Source: Erythrobacter colymbi
Lineage (GTDB): Bacteria > Pseudomonadota > Alphaproteobacteria > Sphingomonadales > Sphingomonadaceae
Assembly (NCBI RefSeq): GCF_002155685.1
Contig: NZ_MUYK01000006.1
Span: 1 to 64,000 of the forward strand
Direction of reading: 5' to 3'
DNA: 64,000 nucleotides
The notes under the pieces: model-generated
Databases searched by the model: none
Told to the model about the DNA's origin: nothing
Seen by the model: only the letters and a program-made list of their open reading frames with translations
In this document: positions 24,776 to 33,700 of the stretch, one piece after another
Numbering within the stretch: the first letter of the stretch is position 1
Layout: each line of letters opens with the position of its first letter
Made by a program: the position numbers and the translations under genes

Positions 24776-25264
24776 CTGTCCAGCACCTACCTCGTCGCGC
24801 TGGGGAGCAACCGGCGGCACCACCGCTATGGCGCGCCCGCAGGCGTGGTGCGCGCGGCGATGGAGGAATGCGCCGCCTTCGGGACCGTCACCGCGCGTTC
24901 CCCGGTGATTGCCACCCCCGCAATGGGCGCGGCGCAGCGCCGCTTTGCCAATGCCGCGCTGGTGCTGGCAAGCGAGCTCGATCCCCCCGCGCTGCTCGCC
25001 GCCCTCAAGCGCACCGAGCGCGAATTCGGCCGCCGCCCGGGCCAGCGCTGGGGCGACCGGGTGCTGGATCTCGACATCGTGCTGTGGAGCGGCGGCGCGT
25101 GGCGCTCGGACGGCCTCACCATCCCCCACGCAGCCTTCGCGGCACGGCGCTTCGTGCTCGATCCCGCCTGCGCCATCGCCCCCGACTGGCGCACGCCCCC
25201 GCACGGCCTGAGCCTCGCCCAGCATCAAGCCCGCTTGACCCGCCCGCGCCCCCTGCCTAGGTGA
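24776..25264 (+). CDS. folK: HPPK, folate biosynthesis pyrophosphokinase
   Basis: 162 residues if started at CTG 24776. Transfers pyrophosphate from ATP to 6-hydroxymethyl-dihydropterin. N-terminal STYLVALGSNRRHHRYG carries the family motif ALGSN; later RRPGQRWGDRVLDLDIVLW and LTIPHAAFAARRFVLDPACAIAP are typical. No ATG, GTG or TTG is in frame upstream of the ALGSN motif after the frame opens; the first GTG (24845) would remove the motif. A CTG start with AGGA about nine bases upstream is the best reading. It overlaps nothing but lies only three bases after aguB. Confidence 0.85.
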   Translation: MSSTYLVALGSNRRHHRYGAPAGVVRAAMEECAAFGTVTARSPVIATPAMGAAQRRFANAALVLASELDPPALLAALKRTEREFGRRPGQRWGDRVLDLDIVLWSGGAWRSDGLTIPHAAFAARRFVLDPACAIAPDWRTPPHGLSLAQHQARLTRPRPLPR

Positions 25265-25296
25265 GCGCGCCTGCCGCCTCCACGCGGCACCCAAGT

Positions 25297-25372
25297 GGGC
25301 CCGTAGCTCAGTAGGTAGAGCAGCTGACTTTTAATCAGCGGGTCACAGGTTCGAATCCTGTCGGGCTCACCA
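25297..25372 (+). tRNA. tRNA-Lys (anticodon TTT)
   Basis: 76 bases including encoded CCA. Acceptor GGGCCCG pairs with CGGGCTC (one G-T), T-arm ACAGG-TTCGAAT-CCTGT, anticodon loop CTTTTAA with TTT at 25330-25332. All arms fold normally. No T-rich terminator other than CATTTTTG right after the CCA. Confidence 0.97.
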
Positions 25373-25378
25373 TTTTTG

Positions 25379-25406
25379 CGTCCTACCGCTTCGCTGCTTG
25401 AGGACG
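25379..25406 (+). repeat. Hairpin repeat with 16-base loop, copy 1
   Basis: CGTCCT ... AGGACG stem around the loop ACCGCTTCGCTGCTTG. At 57059-57084 the same loop with one change is enclosed by GGCCT/AGGCC, a compensated stem. Located just after tRNA-Lys. Confidence 0.65.
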
Positions 25407-25416
25407 GTCTTGTTTG

Positions 25417-25438
25417 CGAACCCGCCTCCGCGGGTTCG
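25417..25438 (+). repeat. CTCC-loop hairpin repeat, copy 2
   Basis: Perfect 9-bp stem (CGAACCCGC with GCGGGTTCG) around a CTCC tetraloop, followed at once by TCCTCG. Downstream come CTTCGCTTCG and the 25-bp core at 25477. Confidence 0.75.
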
Positions 25439-25476
25439 TCCTCGCTAGACGCTCTCCGCTTCGCTTCGAGCCCGCT

Positions 25477-25501
25477 GCGGGCGGCCGTATGGCCTTGCGG
25501 T
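25477..25501 (+). repeat. 25-bp GCGGGCGGCCG repeat core, copy 2
   Basis: Same block as 19655-19679 with three changes (GTATGG for GTTCGG and a final T). It lies 38 bases after the hairpin at 25417-25438. Confidence 0.7.
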
Positions 25502-25590
25502 CGCTTTGCGACCGATGCCATCGCCAATCTGGCCTGTCCCGAGGTGCGACCTGCTTGCACCGCGATACATCATATCGCTAAGCTTGGGGC

Positions 25591-26400
25591 ATGGACACCA
25601 TCATCGCTCTCCTCTCCGATCCTGCCGCCTGGCTGGCGCTGCTCACGCTTGTCGCGCTCGAGGTGGTGCTGGGGGTCGATAATCTCATCTTCATCGCCAT
25701 CCTCTCCAACAAGCTGCCCGAGCACCAGCAGGAGCGCGCGCGCCGGCTGGGTCTGCTGCTCGCACTGGGGATGCGCATCGGCCTGCTGCTTCTGATCGGC
25801 TGGATCGTCACGCTCCAGAACCCGCTGTTCGATCTCGGCATCACCGGCCCGCCGCTCGAGGGCACCAGCAAGCCCAGCTTCGAGACCGCCTTCTCGGGCC
25901 GCGACCTGATCCTGCTGGCGGGCGGGCTGTTCCTGCTGTGGAAGGCGACCAAGGAAATTCACCACTCGATGGAGCCCGAGGATGCGTCGGGCGACCTGCT
26001 CGACAAGACCCCGGGCGTCGCCGCCGCGGCGACCGCCAGCTTCGGCGCGGTGATCGCGCAGATCATCGCCATCGACCTCGTCTTCTCGGTGGATTCGATC
26101 CTGACCGCGGTGGGCATGACCGACGATATCCCGATCATGGTCGCCGCGGTGGTGATCACGGTCGGCATCATGCTCTTCGCCGCCACGCCGCTGGCGAACT
26201 TCATCGAGCACAACCCGACGCTGGTGATGCTGGCGCTGGCGTTCCTGGTGATGATCGGGCTGGTGCTGATCGCCGACGGCTTCGGCTTCCACGTGCCCAA
26301 GGGCTATATCTACGCCGCGATGGGCTTTTCGGTCGGGGTGGAGCTGCTCAACATCATCCAGCGCCGTCGCCGCCAGCGGCTGGCCGCAGCGGGCGGGTGA
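25591..26400 (+). CDS. TerC-family integral membrane protein
   Basis: 269 residues with seven to eight membrane helices. Conserved acidic residues inside helices: LEVVLGVDNLIFIAIL near residue 27-42 and AIDLVFSVDSILTAVGMTDD near 165-184, the TerC hallmark thought to bind metal. TerC relatives export Mn(II) or aid metal loading of exported proteins. The annotation as tellurium resistance is historical. The next gene overlaps by three bases (GTGA). Confidence 0.9.
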   Translation: MDTIIALLSDPAAWLALLTLVALEVVLGVDNLIFIAILSNKLPEHQQERARRLGLLLALGMRIGLLLLIGWIVTLQNPLFDLGITGPPLEGTSKPSFETAFSGRDLILLAGGLFLLWKATKEIHHSMEPEDASGDLLDKTPGVAAAATASFGAVIAQIIAIDLVFSVDSILTAVGMTDDIPIMVAAVVITVGIMLFAATPLANFIEHNPTLVMLALAFLVMIGLVLIADGFGFHVPKGYIYAAMGFSVGVELLNIIQRRRRQRLAAAGG

Positions 26401-27083
26401 GGCTGCAAGGCATCCCGCCCGAGGATCACGCCGTCACCGCGCCGCTCGCGGGGTGGATTGCCGCCGCGATTGCCGGGAGCATCGCGCCTGCGGCCGCGCT
26501 GCTCGTAGCGAACGGCGATGCGCGGATTGCAGGGCCTGTCCTCGCGCTGGGGATGATGGGCACGGGCATGATCGCTGCAGCGGTATCGGGGCGGCAGTGG
26601 GTGGGGGCCGCGCTGGCGCTCGTCAACGCGGCGCTGCTGGTGCTGCTGGTGCGCGCTCTCGGCCTGCCGGGTTTCTCCGATCCGGCTGAAGCCGTCTTTG
26701 CCGCAATCGTCGCCAGCATCAGCTTTGCCGCGCGCGGGAGCCTGTTCGCCCGATCGGCCGCACCGCGCGGCTGGTGGGTGGCGCTCGCCGTGGTCGCGGG
26801 GGAGGCGGCGGTGCTGCTGACCGCCATAGCCATGCCCGGCGCGTGGCCCGTGTGGCTGCTCGCGCTGCTCCCAGCGCAATGGGCGACGATCGCGTTGCAA
26901 GCGGCGCTAGATGGCACCCTCGCGCCGGTCGCGGGGGTAGCGCTGGTCGCGCTCGCGGGGACGGCGGCGGCGACGATGTTCGTCACCCGCCTGTGGCCGC
27001 GGCGCTGGACCTATGCCGTGATGTTCACCACCTGGCTCGCCCTCTCCGCGCTCGTCCGCGCACTGTGGGAGGCGGCGATCTAG
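26397..27083 (+). CDS. Unknown multi-pass membrane protein
   Basis: 228 residues starting at GTG 26397, whose bases overlap the TerC stop (GTGA). About seven hydrophobic helices, very Ala/Leu rich, with a few charged loops (SDPAEAVF, SAAPRGWW) and a basic RLWPRRW before the last helix. No family recognised. Overlap with terC suggests the two are made together; it might assist the same transport function (inference). Its stop overlaps the stop of the convergent queuosine-precursor transporter gene. Confidence 0.7.
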   Translation: MRLQGIPPEDHAVTAPLAGWIAAAIAGSIAPAAALLVANGDARIAGPVLALGMMGTGMIAAAVSGRQWVGAALALVNAALLVLLVRALGLPGFSDPAEAVFAAIVASISFAARGSLFARSAAPRGWWVALAVVAGEAAVLLTAIAMPGAWPVWLLALLPAQWATIALQAALDGTLAPVAGVALVALAGTAAATMFVTRLWPRRWTYAVMFTTWLALSALVRALWEAAI

Positions 27084-27793
27084 GCCGCCTTCTTCGCGTC
27101 GAGCCAGTGCGCCGCGCGCACCCCGAAGGTGATCAGGAACGGCACCAGCACGAGGCTCAGGAACACCTTGGCGAGCACTTGTCCGATCATCAGATCGGTG
27201 ATGTCGAATTCGCCGTAGAAGGCGAGCGTGATGAAGATCACCGAATCGACCGCCTGCGACAGCGCCGAGGCGATCGCCCCGCGCACCATCAGGCCGATGG
27301 TCGATTCGCCCTCACCCGAACCGCGCAGCCGGTCGAAGATCCAGATGTTGAGCAGCAGCGAGGTGATGTAGCTCGCCGGGCCCGCCATCCACACGCGCCA
27401 GGTCGAGGCGTGGACCCGCTCGAAGGCGGCGAGGTCATCGGGGCGGAAGGCGATCATCTCGGACGAGGCGGGCAGCGTCAGCACCAGCTGCATCAGCAGC
27501 GCCGAGAGCCCCAGCGGCAGGAAGCCCCACCACACGATCCGCTTGGCCGCCTCGCGCCCGTAGAGCTGCGACAGCGTGCTTGAGATCACCACCAGCAGCA
27601 GGAAGGGGAAGATCCCGCTCTCGACCGCGAGGCTCGTCGGCCACAGCTGCACCTGCTTGTAGGCGAGCACGCCCGCCAGCACCGTCATCCCGCCATAGAG
27701 CAGCGTGTAGACGAACATCCCCAGCGGCATCGACACGCCGGCAGGCGCGGTGGTCACGGCGAAGGGGGCGGTGGGGGGAGCGGGCGTATCCAT
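27080..27793 (-). CDS. Queuosine precursor transporter (YhhQ/VUT family)
   Basis: 237 residues, about six membrane helices. The family pattern is present: YLITLL-like start (MFVYTLLYGGMTVLAGVLAYK), AGPASYITSLLLNIWIFDRLR, and ALSQAVDSVIFITLAFYG with the conserved Gln/Asp. YhhQ imports queuosine precursors such as preQ0/preQ1. Hydrophilic N-terminus (MDTPAPPTAPFAVTT) of about 20 residues. Stop at 27080 overlaps the stop of the + strand gene by four bases. Confidence 0.88.
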   Translation of the reverse strand: MDTPAPPTAPFAVTTAPAGVSMPLGMFVYTLLYGGMTVLAGVLAYKQVQLWPTSLAVESGIFPFLLLVVISSTLSQLYGREAAKRIVWWGFLPLGLSALLMQLVLTLPASSEMIAFRPDDLAAFERVHASTWRVWMAGPASYITSLLLNIWIFDRLRGSGEGESTIGLMVRGAIASALSQAVDSVIFITLAFYGEFDITDLMIGQVLAKVFLSLVLVPFLITFGVRAAHWLDAKKAA

Positions 27794-28007
27794 CGCACGG
27801 GTGCTAGCCAGCGCGGGGGCAAAAGAAAAGCGGCAGCGCGCCGCCTGTCACCGGCGGTTTCCCGCAAGCTTGTGGGGGCGCACCGTCGCAACCGGCTTGC
27901 AACTGGCCGCGCAAACTGCCACGCCCGAACGTGCTGCGCGCAGGACGGGATGGTTGGCGCGCGGGGGATCGGGTCGCATTTCAAGCATCGAAGGAATAGT
28001 CGCTGCC

Positions 28008-29489
28008 GTGAACGGAAGTCTCACGTCCACCTTGCTGAGCCTTGCGGGGATCCTCGCCATTCTCTCCATCGCCGTCGCGCTGTCTTCCGCGCGGCGCAGG
28101 ATCAACCTCAGGGTGGTCGGCTCGGCCTTCGCGCTTCAGGCGGTGACCGCGCTGATCGTGCTGCGCACCGATGCGGGCGTGGCGGTGATCGGCGGGCTGT
28201 CCTCGGGCGTGATCGCGCTGCTCGATTTCTCCAAGATCGGCATAACCTCGGTGTTCGGCCCGATGGAGACCAATCCCTTCGCCAACACCTTCGTCATCGC
28301 CGCGCTGCCGGTGATCGTGTTCTTCGCCGCGATCGTCTCGATCCTCTATCACCTCGGCATCATGCAGCGGCTGGTGCGCTGGGTCGGCGGGGCGATCGGC
28401 TGGATCACGGGGATCAGCAAGGTCGAGGCGCTGGGCGCGGCGGCCAATATCTTCGTCGGCCAGTCGGAGAGCCCGCTGGTTGTGCGGCCCTATCTGGCGG
28501 GCCTCAGCCCCTCGGGCCTGTTCACGCTGATGGCGGTGGGGATGGCGGGCGTGGCGGGGACGATCCTTGCCGCCTATGCCAGCTTCATCGGCCCCGACGC
28601 GGTGCCCTTCCTGCTCGCGGCGGCCTTCATGTCGGCGCCCGGCGGAATCCTGATGGCCAAGATCATGATGCCCGACGATCCGCAGAAGGCCCCCGCCTAT
28701 GACGGATCGATCGCCACTGCCGCGCTGTCGCGCGTGCGCGGCAAATCGCGCACCCTGACCGAGGCGACCCGCGTGGTCATGTATGACGAGAACGGCGAGG
28801 AGGTCGAACTCCCCCAGGCGCGCATCAGCGCGGTCGGCCCGGCGGCGCTGGTCGAGGGCGGCGGCAAGGCCGACGAGGTGAGCGCGGCCGAGACTTTCGA
28901 AGAAGGCCAGCGCCCCGCCAACATCATCGAGGCCGCCGCGCAAGGCACGCAGACCGGCGTCAAGCTGGCAGTGGCGGTCGGCGCGATGGTGATGGTGTTC
29001 GTCGCGCTGGTCGCGCTGGCGAACGGCATGCTGGCCGGCATCGGCGGCGGGGTCGTGGAACTGGCCGCCCGCGCGGGCACGCCCTTCGCCCCCGAAACCG
29101 CGGCATGGCTTTCTGGCATCAGCTTCCAGCAGCTGCTCGGCTACCTGTTCGCGCCGGTGATGTTCCTGATCGGTATTTCCGACTGGAACCAGGCCCAGAT
29201 CGCGGGCGGGCTGTTCGGCACCAAGATCGTGCTCAACGAATTCGTCGCCTTCATCGATCTGGGCAAGATGCAGGGGGGCGAGCTGACCGAGCGCAGCCGC
29301 GCGATCGTCACCTTCGCGCTGTGCGGGTTTGCCAATTTCTCCTCGATCGCGATCCAGATGGCGGTGACGGGCGGCCTTGCCCCCAACCAGCGCCCGGTGA
29401 TCGCGAAGCTGGGGCTGAAGGCGCTTGCGGCAGGCAGCCTCGCCAACCTGATGAGCGCGGCGCTCGCCAGTCTGTTCCTGCCGTACTGA
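28008..29489 (+). CDS. Concentrative nucleoside transporter (NupC/CNT)
   Basis: 493 residues from GTG 28008, which has AAGGA 12 bases upstream; no ATG suits the family N-terminus. Family stretches: NPFANTFVIAALPVIVFFAAI, VEALGAAANIFVGQSESPLVVRPYL and AAFMSAPGGILMAKIMMPD. Imports nucleosides with Na+ or H+. It is longer than the usual 400-430 residues because of a charged cytoplasmic insert (about 225-310, containing SRVRGKSRTLTEATRVVMYDENGEEVE) between two membrane blocks. That insert is seen in other alphaproteobacterial members, as far as I recall. Confidence 0.9.
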   Translation: MNGSLTSTLLSLAGILAILSIAVALSSARRRINLRVVGSAFALQAVTALIVLRTDAGVAVIGGLSSGVIALLDFSKIGITSVFGPMETNPFANTFVIAALPVIVFFAAIVSILYHLGIMQRLVRWVGGAIGWITGISKVEALGAAANIFVGQSESPLVVRPYLAGLSPSGLFTLMAVGMAGVAGTILAAYASFIGPDAVPFLLAAAFMSAPGGILMAKIMMPDDPQKAPAYDGSIATAALSRVRGKSRTLTEATRVVMYDENGEEVELPQARISAVGPAALVEGGGKADEVSAAETFEEGQRPANIIEAAAQGTQTGVKLAVAVGAMVMVFVALVALANGMLAGIGGGVVELAARAGTPFAPETAAWLSGISFQQLLGYLFAPVMFLIGISDWNQAQIAGGLFGTKIVLNEFVAFIDLGKMQGGELTERSRAIVTFALCGFANFSSIAIQMAVTGGLAPNQRPVIAKLGLKALAAGSLANLMSAALASLFLPY

Positions 29490-29544
29490 CCACTCGCCGC
29501 TAGGCCCTTGGCAGGGCCGCGCGGGCGGGTGTAAGGGCGCGGGC

Positions 29545-30474
29545 ATGATCAACATCGCTTCCGTCAGCCTCGCCCAGCCGCTTGAAACCATCGCCGACGA
29601 ACTGGGCCGCAGCTTCAGTGAATACGGCTTTGCCGTGGTGCGCGATCACGGCATCCCGCAGGCGCTGATCGACGAGGCGGAGGCTGTCTCCAAGGCCTTC
29701 TTCGCGCTCCCGGCAGAGGTGAAGCGCGCCTACAAGATCGAAGGCGGCGGCGGCGCGCGCGGCTACACGCCGTTCGGCACCGAAAAGGCCAAGGACGCCG
29801 AAATCTTCGATCTCAAGGAATTCTGGCACGTCGGCCGCGATCTGCCCGAAGGCCACCCGCTTGCCGAGTTCATGGCTCCCAACGTCTGGCCGACCGAGGT
29901 CGAAGGCTTCCGCGAGACCATGAGCGCGCTGTTCAGCGCCTTCGAGGTCGCCGGGGGGCGCGTGCTCGAGGCGATCGCCCTGCATCTCGGCCGCCCGCGC
30001 GACTTCTTCGCCGGCAGCGTGGAGAACGGCAATTCGGTGATGCGCCTGCTCCATTACCCGCCGCTGGCCGAAGGCGCGCCGGAGGGGGCGATTCGCGCCG
30101 CCGCGCACGAGGACATCAACACCATCACCTTGCTGCTGGGCGCGGAGGAGGCCGGGCTCGAGCTGCTCGCCAAGAACGGCGAATGGCTGCCGATCCCCGC
30201 GGCCGAGGGGGCGCTGGTGATCAATGTCGGCGATATGCTCCAGCGCCAGACCAACGGGCGACTGCGCTCGACCACGCACCGCGTGGTCAACCCGCGCGGC
30301 GATGCGGCGCGGCGGGCGCGCTATTCGATGCCGTTCTTCCTGCATTTCCGGCCCGATTTCCTGATCGAGCCGCTGCCGGAATGCGTCGATCCGGCCGATG
30401 CGAATCCCCCGCTTCCGGCGATCACCGCGCATGATTACCTCATGCAGCGCCTGCGCGAGATCAACCTCGCCTGA
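29545..30474 (+). CDS. 2-oxoglutarate/Fe(II) oxygenase, IPNS-like
   Basis: 309 residues of the isopenicillin N synthase-like family: N-terminal DIOX_N region (FAVVRDHGIPQALIDEAEAVS), iron ligands His and Asp in AAHEDINTITLLLG (about 189/191) and a distal His in STTHRVVNP (about 246), with the 2OG-binding Arg and Ser in RYSMPFF. Substrate unknown; bacterial relatives often act on small molecules. Stands alone between the nucleoside transporter and a TonB receptor gene. Confidence 0.88.
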   Translation: MINIASVSLAQPLETIADELGRSFSEYGFAVVRDHGIPQALIDEAEAVSKAFFALPAEVKRAYKIEGGGGARGYTPFGTEKAKDAEIFDLKEFWHVGRDLPEGHPLAEFMAPNVWPTEVEGFRETMSALFSAFEVAGGRVLEAIALHLGRPRDFFAGSVENGNSVMRLLHYPPLAEGAPEGAIRAAAHEDINTITLLLGAEEAGLELLAKNGEWLPIPAAEGALVINVGDMLQRQTNGRLRSTTHRVVNPRGDAARRARYSMPFFLHFRPDFLIEPLPECVDPADANPPLPAITAHDYLMQRLREINLA

Positions 30475-30517
30475 GGCCACTCGGCTCGTCGCATTTTTGA
30501 AGGTCTGTCGGGTTTGT

Positions 30518-30552
30518 CCGAGCGGCGTTGCTGCATTGCAACACCCGCTCGG
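30518..30552. repeat. Long imperfect hairpin upstream of TonB receptor gene
   Basis: CCGAGCGG pairs with CCGCTCGG, and inside GTTGC pairs with GCAAC around TGCATT. Located 43 bases after the oxygenase stop, with no T-tract. It could end the upstream transcript by another mechanism or be part of a leader. It lies about 180 bases before the receptor start codon. Confidence 0.5.
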
Positions 30553-30734
30553 CGAACGCGCGCGTTTCCGAGACTTTTCTAGCGTTCCACGCGACTCTGA
30601 CTAAGGAAACGGCCCGCAGGGGCAGGGCATTTCATCAAACTGTCACAGAACAGTCGCTTTGCCGCAAGCCTTCGGGCCTAGCGCAGGCCCATAGTTCGAG
30701 TTTTCGTCTCTCCAATACCCAGGGGCTTTCAACC

Positions 30735-33700
30735 ATGAAGCTTAAGTATCTCCTTGCGGCGAGCATCGTCAGCCTTGCTGCGACCACCACCATCGCCACT
30801 CCGGCTTTCGCGCAGGAAACCACCTCTTCGGTCCGCGGTGATGTTGTCGACCAGAGCGGCAACCCGGTCATCGGCGCCACCGTCGTCGTCACCCACGTGC
30901 CCTCGGGCACCACGTCGACCCAGACCACTGACGGCGAAGGCGGCTTCAACGCGGCCGGCCTGCGTCTAGGCGGCCCCTTCACCGTTGAAGTGAGCGCCCC
31001 GGGCTTCGAGACCGTGACGCAGGAAATCGGCTTCCTGACCGCCGGTCAGGCACAGCGCATCAGCGTCGCGCTGGCCGAAGAAGGCCAGACCATCGTCGTC
31101 ACCGGCACCCGCACCCGCTCGGCCATCACCCTGTCGACCGGTGCTGCCACCACTCTGAATGCCCGCGACATCGCCGGCATCGCGAACGTCAACCGCGACA
31201 TCCGCAACCTCGCCGCGCGCGATCCGCTGGTCAGCATCGATCCGACCAACAACTCGATCAGCATCGCCGGCCAGAACAACCGCTTCAACCGCTTCACCGT
31301 CGATGGTGTGGCCTTCGGCGATCCCTTCGGTCTCGAAGCGGGCGGCCTGGTTTCGGGCCGTGGCCCGATCCCGATCGACGCGATCGGCGAATTCTCGGTC
31401 GAAACCGCTCCGGTCGACATCCAGCAGGGCTTCTTCGCTGGCGGCGCGATCAACGCGCAGCTGAAGTCGGGCGGCAACCGCTTCACCTTCCTCGGCGCGG
31501 CCTTCTACCAGGATGACAGCCTGCGCGGCACCAAGTCGCGCAACTTCAACCGCGTCGGCGCGTTCGAATCACAGATCTACACCGCGCAGGTCACCGGCCC
31601 GATCATCAAGGACAAGCTGTTCTTCTCGGTCACCTACGAGCGGACCCGTGACACCGTCCCGGCCGACGTTGCGCCCTCGCAGCTCAACATCACCGATGCC
31701 CAGCTGACCCAGATCAACGACATCGCCAAGAACGTCTACAACTTCGACACTGGCGGCGTTCCGACCGACGTCGTCGAGAGCGACGACAAGCTGGTCACCA
31801 AGCTCGACTGGAACATCGCCGACGGCCACCGCCTGACCGCGACCTACATCTGGAACGAAAGCTCGGCCCTCGCCGGCCAGACCGGGACCGGCCAGATCAC
31901 GGCCACCAACCCGACCTTCTTCCTGCTGTCGAACAACTACACGCTGGGTGCCAAGAACCACTTCGGCATCATCCAGTCGAACAACCAGTGGTCGGACAGC
32001 TTCTCGACCCAGCTGCGCGTCTCCTATGCCGATTACGTGCGTCTGCAGGTGCCGGTGGGCGGCAACCGCGACTTCGGCGAGTTCCTGGTCTGCCTCGACC
32101 CGACCTCGGCCGGTTCGACCACGGCCTGTACCCCGGGCACGCGCCAGCTGCGTTTCGGCCCGGACTTCAGCCGTCAGGCCAACGAGCTCGACAGCCAGTC
32201 GCTGGCGATCGAATTTGCCGCGACGCTGAAGCTCAACAACCACTCGGTCAAGTTCATCGCCGAGCGTCGCCGTCAGGACGTCCGCAACCTGTTCGCGCAG
32301 GGCGTTTCGGGCACCTTCTACTTCGACTCGGTCGCCGACCTGCAGGCGCGCCGCGCCAACCAGGTCACCGTGGCCTCGCCGCTGCGCGGCGGGATCGAAA
32401 CCGTGACTGCCGACTTCCAGAACAACAGCTGGACCTTCGGCATCATGGACACGATCGACGTGACCGATAACCTGACCGTCGTGGCCGGGATGCGTTACGA
32501 CCTGTTCGACACGCCGGACCGTCCGTTCTTCAACCAGGACTTCTTCAACCGTTACGGCTTTGCCAACACGGCGACCCTCAACGGCCGCGACCTGTTCCAG
32601 CCGCGCTTCGGCGTGAACTGGAAGCCGACCGACCGTCTGCAGATCCGCGGTTCGGCGGGCATCTTCGGCGGCGGTAGCCCGCTGGTCTGGATTTCGAACA
32701 ACTATTCGAACCCCGGCCCGCTGCTCGGCAGCGCCGTGGCGACCCGCCTGGCGAACGGCACGTTCACCCTGACCGGCCTGAGCGGCCTTACCCCCGCACA
32801 GGTGCAGTCGCTGGGTGCTGCCACGCTCAACAACGTGTCGGGCGGCACCGGCATCCCGAACGACGTGCGGGCCGGCCTTGCGTCGGGCGGCGCGTCGAAC
32901 GCCCGCACCAACGCGCTCGATCCGAACTTCGAGCCGCTGTCGCAGTGGCGTCTGTCGGGCTCGATCGACTACGAAGCCGACCTCGGCTTCCTCGGCGATG
33001 GCTGGAACTTCGGCGCGGACGTGATCTACTCGAACGTTCGCAACGGTCTGGAATGGACCGATCTGCGCAGCGTGCCGAATGGCGAACTGCCGGATGGTCG
33101 TACCCGCTACGATCTGCTCCCCGGGGTGCAGGCCAGCAACAACTTCGACATGCTGCTGACCAACACCAGCGCCGGCGACAGCTGGAACGCGGTGGCCCGC
33201 TTCTCGAAGCGGTGGGATTCGGGCTTCTTCCTGAACGGCGCCTACACCTACTCGCGCGTGACCGACGGTAACCCGGGCACGTCGTCGGTGGCCTTCTCGA
33301 ACTACACCGGCAGCCAGAACCTCGATCCGAACTTCTCGGCCATCGGTACGTCGGACTTCCAGCGTGACCACTCGTTCCGTCTGAACCTGGGCTACGACAG
33401 CGAACTGTTCGGCGACAATAACACCCGTATCGAACTGTTCTACAACGGTCGTTCGGGTCGTCGCTACAGCTACACCTTCGCGGACCAGCCGGCCGGCAAC
33501 AACGTGCGCTCGACCGTGTTCGGTGTGCTCGGCACCAACTCGCGCTACCTGCTGTACGTGCCGGATGTCAGCAGCCGCACCGCCGATCCGAACGTGATCT
33601 ATGCCGCCAACTTCGACTTCACCAACTTCCAGAAGTTCGTGCTGAATTCGGAGCTGAAGGACTATCAGGGCGAAGTCGCGGACAAGAACATCGCGAAGAG

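Noticed and set aside
25272..25289. Sixth CTCC-loop hairpin (TGCCGC-CTCCAC-GCGGCA) between folK and tRNA-Lys
   Set aside because: The loop is six bases and no TCCTC tail follows; it may be chance.
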